A DNA stretch of 60,000 nt from Symbiodinium natans (lineage: Eukaryota; Sar; Dinophyceae; Suessiales; Symbiodiniaceae). Shown here piece by piece: positions 52,430 through 60,000 of this stretch; position 1 is the stretch's first letter, and each line of letters opens with the position of its first letter. The stretch spans positions 126,001 through 186,000 of the forward strand of contig CAJNDS010000024.1 of assembly GCA_905221605.1 (NCBI GenBank). Reading direction: 5' to 3'. The notes beneath the pieces were generated by a model. It worked only from the letters and a program-made list of their open reading frames with translations, ran no database searches and was not told the origin of the DNA. The translations under genes and the position numbers were made by a program.

Positions 52430-55400
52430 ATGAAGAAGCAAGCTTCCCAGACTCTGGGCGAAACTCCGGACAGTCATCACGCTGCACTGGGCATGTGCTG
52501 CAAGCAGGTCATTGCCAACCAGCCGGTCGTCATCGTGAGTCTTGGCATGTTGAACCTGACCTGTTCTTGCAGTGTCTGCATCTAATCCGCTGATGCCAGG
52601 ACAACGGTTCCGGGGTGATCAAGGTGCTAGACCACGAATTTCGATCTTGCTTCGGCCTCTCGACACTTGCTTGAGCTTTTTGCGCGAGGCTGGATTTGCC
52701 GGGGATGACTCTGCCCCTCGGCCCCAGTTCTCTATGGCGCTCAACGGTCAGACAGAGGGCGTGGTGCCATGCCCTTGTCACCGCCAGGTCAAGCTGCTCC
52801 ATCCTTCCTTCGTTGGCAGGCCGCATTCTTTGCTTCATGCCCCGAAGCAGCGAGCAATAGCGAGTATATGGAATACGGTGGCGACGGTGGCGAACACGCG
52901 ACTGCGACGTGCTGCGAGTGGCCACTGCCAGGCCAAAGCATCAGCGAGTGATGGCTGGCGCTGCTGAAGGTGACAACGGAGACATTTTCGTCGGCGCCAC
53001 GCCTGAGTGGGTTTAGACCTGTCTAGACTTGTTTAGGCGGTTTTCCCCCGCAGTTTTCAAGGTTGTGACTGTGTAGCTATGGGCTCCTGCAAATTCAGGC
53101 GAGCGAGCCGAGAAATTCCGTGGCATTCTGTCTCTGAAATATCCCATGGAGCATGGCATCGTGCTGCTCCAAGATGCAGCTTGTGCAAGCTGTGTCTTGA
53201 CACTCGTCAGATTTGTTGTTCCTTCGCATAGCCGAAAAGCCGAGGTGCAGCATTGGGATGACATGGAACTGATTTGGCGCCATGTCTACTCTGAGATGAA
53301 AGCCTGCGGCTGAGGGCCACATCATTTAGCAGCCCGGCCATTGCACAGCAGCTGCCGTCAGGTCAATGCAGAAGAGCACCCCGTGCTCCTGACCGAGGAC
53401 AGCTTGACCGGGATGCTCTAAGACTGGTTTGGAGTTGATGAAATTATCGAATCCATGAAACTCATAGCTCGCGGACCAAGGCCCTCATGTGGATCCTCGT
53501 GAGCTTCATTAGCTTGCAACAGCTTATATTGCAGGCTCCGCTCAATCCGCGGAAGAACCGTGAGAAAGTCGGCTCCCCATGGCGGTTCTTGCTGGGTCTG
53601 GTTCTGTCTGGTTCAGTGGATATTTTTGGAGAGCCACACGTGGGTTTGTGGCCTGCCGAGGCAGCAGAGATTTTTTTTGAGACCTTCGGCTGTCCGGCGC
53701 TCTTCGTCTCTGCGCAGGCTTGCTGCAAGCAGTTGCTTAAAAGCATGCCCAAAGTCGTGCTAAGACTCCCAAGCAGCTTCATTGCAGAGGAGCCGTACCT
53801 TTAGGGATCCTTGAGCAGATCCGCGATCTTGCTCCGGAGTCAAACTAGAAGCCAGACAGGCTTGAGGCTTGAAACCTTACAGGCTACCGCTCCAAGATTC
53901 GAAACCTAACCTCCAGCCCTCAAGGCAGGCTTTGCTTACATGAAAGAGCACGGCAGAAGCCCTGAAGAGACCCCAAAAAGCCGTACGCCCCACCGCAAGC
54001 AACCTTGAGCCCCACCAAGCAGTTTTTTTCCCCAGATTTGGGATTCAGGGGGTCACAGACTTGGGGGGGGGGGGATTCGGAGGGGAGGAGGCGGCGAATC
54101 AGAACGCCAAATCACTCTCAGAAAAAAGCCTGAAAACACCCGGAGCCATGTCAGGCCATCCTTTCCCTGTATGCAAGCGGGAGGACAACCGGCGCCGGCA
54201 ACTCGGGAGTAGGGATTGAAGGGTTTGGAGGGGTTTGGGATTCGAGGTTTCTTAGTTTGTTAATGTTCCTTGTGTTTCTTAGCCTGGCCTGGAACTCATC
54301 TTTGAGGGTTTTCAGGGTTAGTTCAGGATCGCGGTCGTCCAGATGGTTTAGCTGAAACCTGGCAAGGTGGTCTTGGACTCGGGCGATGGTGTGACGCACG
54401 CGGTCCCTGTTTACGAGGGCTTTGCCCTGCCCCATGCAGCCGGGGACCCCAAGCAGGGCAGATCTTCCGGTTATGTGTGTTCATGAGTGACCCGAGAAAA
54501 CTCTAATTCCAGCAGGTGATGAGATCTGACGTCGCTGGCCGCGACGCGCGAAGCACAGTTCAATCATCAAATGGGCTTTGATGTGTGCATGAATGACAAT
54601 CGCATGAGCATCCTGCTTTGGAGGTCACTGATCACCTGCTGCTCCAGCTGCGACGCACAGGGCATGTCGCTTCCCTACAGACACGCCAATGCTCTCATGT
54701 GGATGTGTCCCGTAGCAGGCTGTGTCGCCCATGTCTCAATCTCGCTCTCGCTCTCTTTCGTTCTCTCCCCTCATCCCTGCTGACTTCGAGTCTTGAAGAT
54801 CTCAAGCTCGTGCCTTTCTTCAAGCTGAGGTCTTTCACACATCAGCTGAAAGGGAAGTGGTCCGTCAGATCAAAGAAAAGGCTGCGGACCTCCAAGCCCA
54901 GAAGCCAAGAGCCATGACCGTCGGTGAGAGGAGTGCTACGTGGCGCTGAATCCACAGAAGGAGGAGCAAGCCACGAGCCGAGCATCCCTAGCAGCCCTAG
55001 CCTCGCGTTCCGTGTCTCTGCTTTCTCTGCTTAAGAGCTTCCTCTTTCGTGCTTTCGTGTCAGGGCGAGCACGACAAGGCCTCGATGCAGCATCAGTACA
55101 AGCTGCGCGGGCCCCAAGGTGACCCCCCAGTCGTGGGCGGTGTGGGGTTCTGTGGGGGGTTCTGGCGTTTTGCGTTTCAGCTTTGCCAAGGCCGGATGGC
55201 TCCGTGATCAACCTCGGTGCAGAGAGGTAGGGTGGCCGTACAAGAGCTTGCTGTAGACGGAACGTAAGCAATAAGCATACCTAGAGCCTAGAGCTATGTT
55301 TTTCGCATGGCTCCGGTAGGTAACCGTAGTGGCAGCATAGCTCGTGCATCCTAAAAGCTGAAGGTTCCGAGCACCAGAGATTCTGTTTCATCCCGACTTG

Positions 55401-56348
55401 ATTGGCTTGGAATACCCAGGCTCGGATGCCATGTAATCTGCCACAACAAAAGCCTGTTGGCGTGGGGATGTTTCGCAGAGGGTCCTCAAGACTAAGTAAA
55501 AAGAGGTGAAGTTGCAGTTCGCTTGATTCGCATTTCTTTTGGAGGCATTCATGAATTGCTGGCCACCTCCATCAACAGAGCGGACCTCGACTTGCGAATG
55601 ACGCTATTTTCGCAGGCAACGGGCCCTCTGGGCTCGAAGATGGATCGTTGAGGTATCATTGAACCGAGAATCTTTTTCAGGTACGGGGTTGCTGAGTGGG
55701 TCACCTCACAACTGGGTTCGGTCATCTCGAATGCCTTTTGCTGTGCAGATCGTCCTCTCGGGGGGGTCGACCATGTTCGAGAAGTTTGGTGACAGGCGCT
55801 TCGTTCACAGAGTTGAGCTGCAAGTCCTTTCGTGCTGAGCCCTCTCGCTTCCGGGCGGTGCCGCAACCCTCAGGCTTCTGAGTGAGGTGAAGAAGCTGGC
55901 GCCGAAGGACGAAGCTTTGAGACTGAGCTTTTCCTTGCGCTCGCGCAAAGCTGCTTCCAGGACATCAAGATAAGAATCATTGCGCCGCCTGAGCGAAAGC
56001 TCTCAACATGGATAGGCACTGTGGGAATGGACTACAAATCAGCCGCAAGTCCCCCCATAATCGCCCCTAAAAGTATGGATTTACTAAGTTTATTGGGTTA
56101 CAGACATCGGACATACGGTTTTCAGCCCCACGGTAACAGGGATATGGGGGGCCTTGGAGGGGACCCCTAGAGCCCTAGAAGATTATTGCGACATCAACTT
56201 CAGGTGGCTCAATCCTGGCATCCTTAGCAACATTCAAGAAGTCTGGTGCTGAGGGCGCACTGCGTTTCCTGCCGTTTCAAGCCATTGCCTTGTAAGGATG
56301 TGGGTTACCAAAGAAGAGTTCGAAGAAGATGGCTACTCCATTCTGTGA
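52430..56348 (+). CDS. ARP1 (alpha-centractin), actin-related protein of dynactin; complete, about 24 exons
   Basis: ARP1 polymerises into the short filament of the dynactin complex that couples cargo to dynein. Exons: 52430-52534, 52600-52623, 52689 to about 52850, 52945-52993, 53099-53160, 53245-53301, 53362-53397, 53535-53567, 53661-53717, 54155-54193, 54367-54438, 54516-54545, 54624-54665, 54830-54880, 54931-54969, 55074-55114, 55191-55226, 55364-55419, 55545-55615, 55749-55795, 55874-55907, 55961-56015, 56204-56240, 56297-56348. The order follows ARP1: [167 protein letters not shown] and [15 protein letters not shown]1-type residues ([18 protein letters not shown]) separate it from conventional actin. 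The start (52406 or 52430) and the splicing of 52689-52944 are unsure. Confidence 0.88.
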
Positions 56349-57139
56349 GGGCCTCGACTGTCAATGGCATGCTGTACTGCACGCTGCCCGCTCTCCTCGA
56401 CCGCTGTTTCGTCACAGCCTTGCTCAGGCATAAGAAAGCTTTCTGATTGCAGGTCCGCTGCAGCTGAACAGCTGTGCCTGTGTTGAAAGTTACTTACTGT
56501 CGGCCATACTATACGACCATTCTGTTGAGAGACGCTGTTCAGCGAGCAGAGACCCCGCAAGTGCACAAAGTGGCAATTGCTGCAAATGCCCCAGCCTTCG
56601 CCTCCGGTGGTGAAAGCAGCACGCGGCGCTTGTGTCACTTGCAAAGTAGCTACTGGGATAGAGTCGTTAGAGCACGCGGTGCTGCCTTCTGGAGAGGTTT
56701 GGCTCCATTGATTCGTCAGTTGCAGCCTGCAACGGGCAATGTAGGGTGGGATGTTTTGCGCGAAGCTGTTGGAGCGAAAAGAGCCTCAGTTGGAGTGTCC
56801 AGGATACTTCCAGTGCACTGCACGATCATGCAGGATCACTCTTGGGAGCTTGTATGATTTGCTGCCGCTGGCGTTGGTGAGCTCCATGTTGAAACACAGT
56901 AGTGCAGCAAACTTGAACTGTCCATGCCCACCTGCGTTTAGCCTGTGAACCGATCTCAAACGCTTCGAGTCTAAGAGTCTAGGTCTGCAGGGAGTCGCGA
57001 GGAGTTGTCTTGAGGATGCTGCGTTAACGCATTGGGCTATGCTGGCCTGTCAATGACATGTTGGCCTCCGCTTCGCGTCACTTGCCTATATGCCTAGCGC
57101 GGCGAGTTGAAGTGTGAGGGTCGGGGGGGGAAATTCTTG
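56349..57139. other. ARP1-NEDD1 spacer
   Basis: One + frame (56474-56857) is long but lacks a family motif; it may be 3' UTR. Confidence 0.35.

Positions 57140-60000
<2,861 letters not shown>

Noticed and set aside
54151-54435. Minus-strand coiled-coil-like protein
   Set aside because: It overlaps two ARP1 exons on the + strand that are fixed by strong family motifs (LYASGRTTG and [15 protein letters not shown]). The minus frame is a shadow.

Overview
The window reads as nuclear DNA of a dinoflagellate, most probably of the Symbiodiniaceae type (inference; no marker gene settles the genus). The reasons are: many interstitial TTTAGGG/CCCTAAA telomere-type arrays, abundant microsatellites and one 100-base assembly gap; protein-coding genes cut into many very small exons with tiny introns whose 5' ends are GT, GC or GA and whose 3' ends are AG, usually with an AG|G-type sequence at both borders; and every recognisable gene on the + strand, as expected for dinoflagellate unidirectional gene arrays. 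Because the exons are short, most real genes do not show up as long open reading frames. I rebuilt them by reading protein-family motifs across introns, so the exon borders below are homology-guided inferences.

Layout. 1-9.5 kb: mostly non-coding, with a (CA)n tract around the gap. 9.5-10.4 kb: an intron-less membrane-anchored F-box-like/ankyrin protein. 11.0-11.6 kb: a small fragment of an unrecognised multi-exon gene. 11.7-17.0 kb: telomere-type arrays in both orientations, a ~55-bp satellite, exons of an unrecognised gene, and degenerate AGCACAAG-type repeats. 18.1-21.1 kb: a bacterial-type glucokinase in about 17 exons, followed at once by a 669-bp element with perfect 31-bp terminal inverted repeats and a 6-bp target duplication (21.3-22.0 kb). 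24.1-26.6 kb: a DUF1415-family gene. 26.8-27.9 kb: an intron-less ten-helix DMT-type transporter. 28.3-29.3 kb: a small UIM+PUB protein. 29.7-32.6 kb: a PLAA/Doa1-like WD40 protein with two PFU domains and a UBA domain. 34.6-35.8 kb: an unrecognised gene. 36.8-37.8 kb: a glycolipid-transfer-protein (GLTP) gene. 38.8-39.6 kb: a 46-bp tandem repeat and an AT-rich island with a long hairpin. 43.1-46.5 and 47.7-50.8 kb: many coiled-coil exons from one or more large proteins. 52.4-56.3 kb: a complete ARP1 (centractin) gene in about 24 exons. 57.1 kb to the right edge: the 5' part of a NEDD1-like WD40 gene.

How the genes relate. The UIM-PUB gene and the PLAA-like gene are under 400 bp apart on the same strand, and both families belong to the ubiquitin-p97/Cdc48 system. 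ARP1 (dynactin) and NEDD1 (gamma-tubulin recruitment) are also neighbours and both serve microtubules. Glucokinase is a cytosolic sugar kinase. The rest look functionally unrelated. No rRNA, tRNA, CRISPR array or bacterial-type operon signal was seen.
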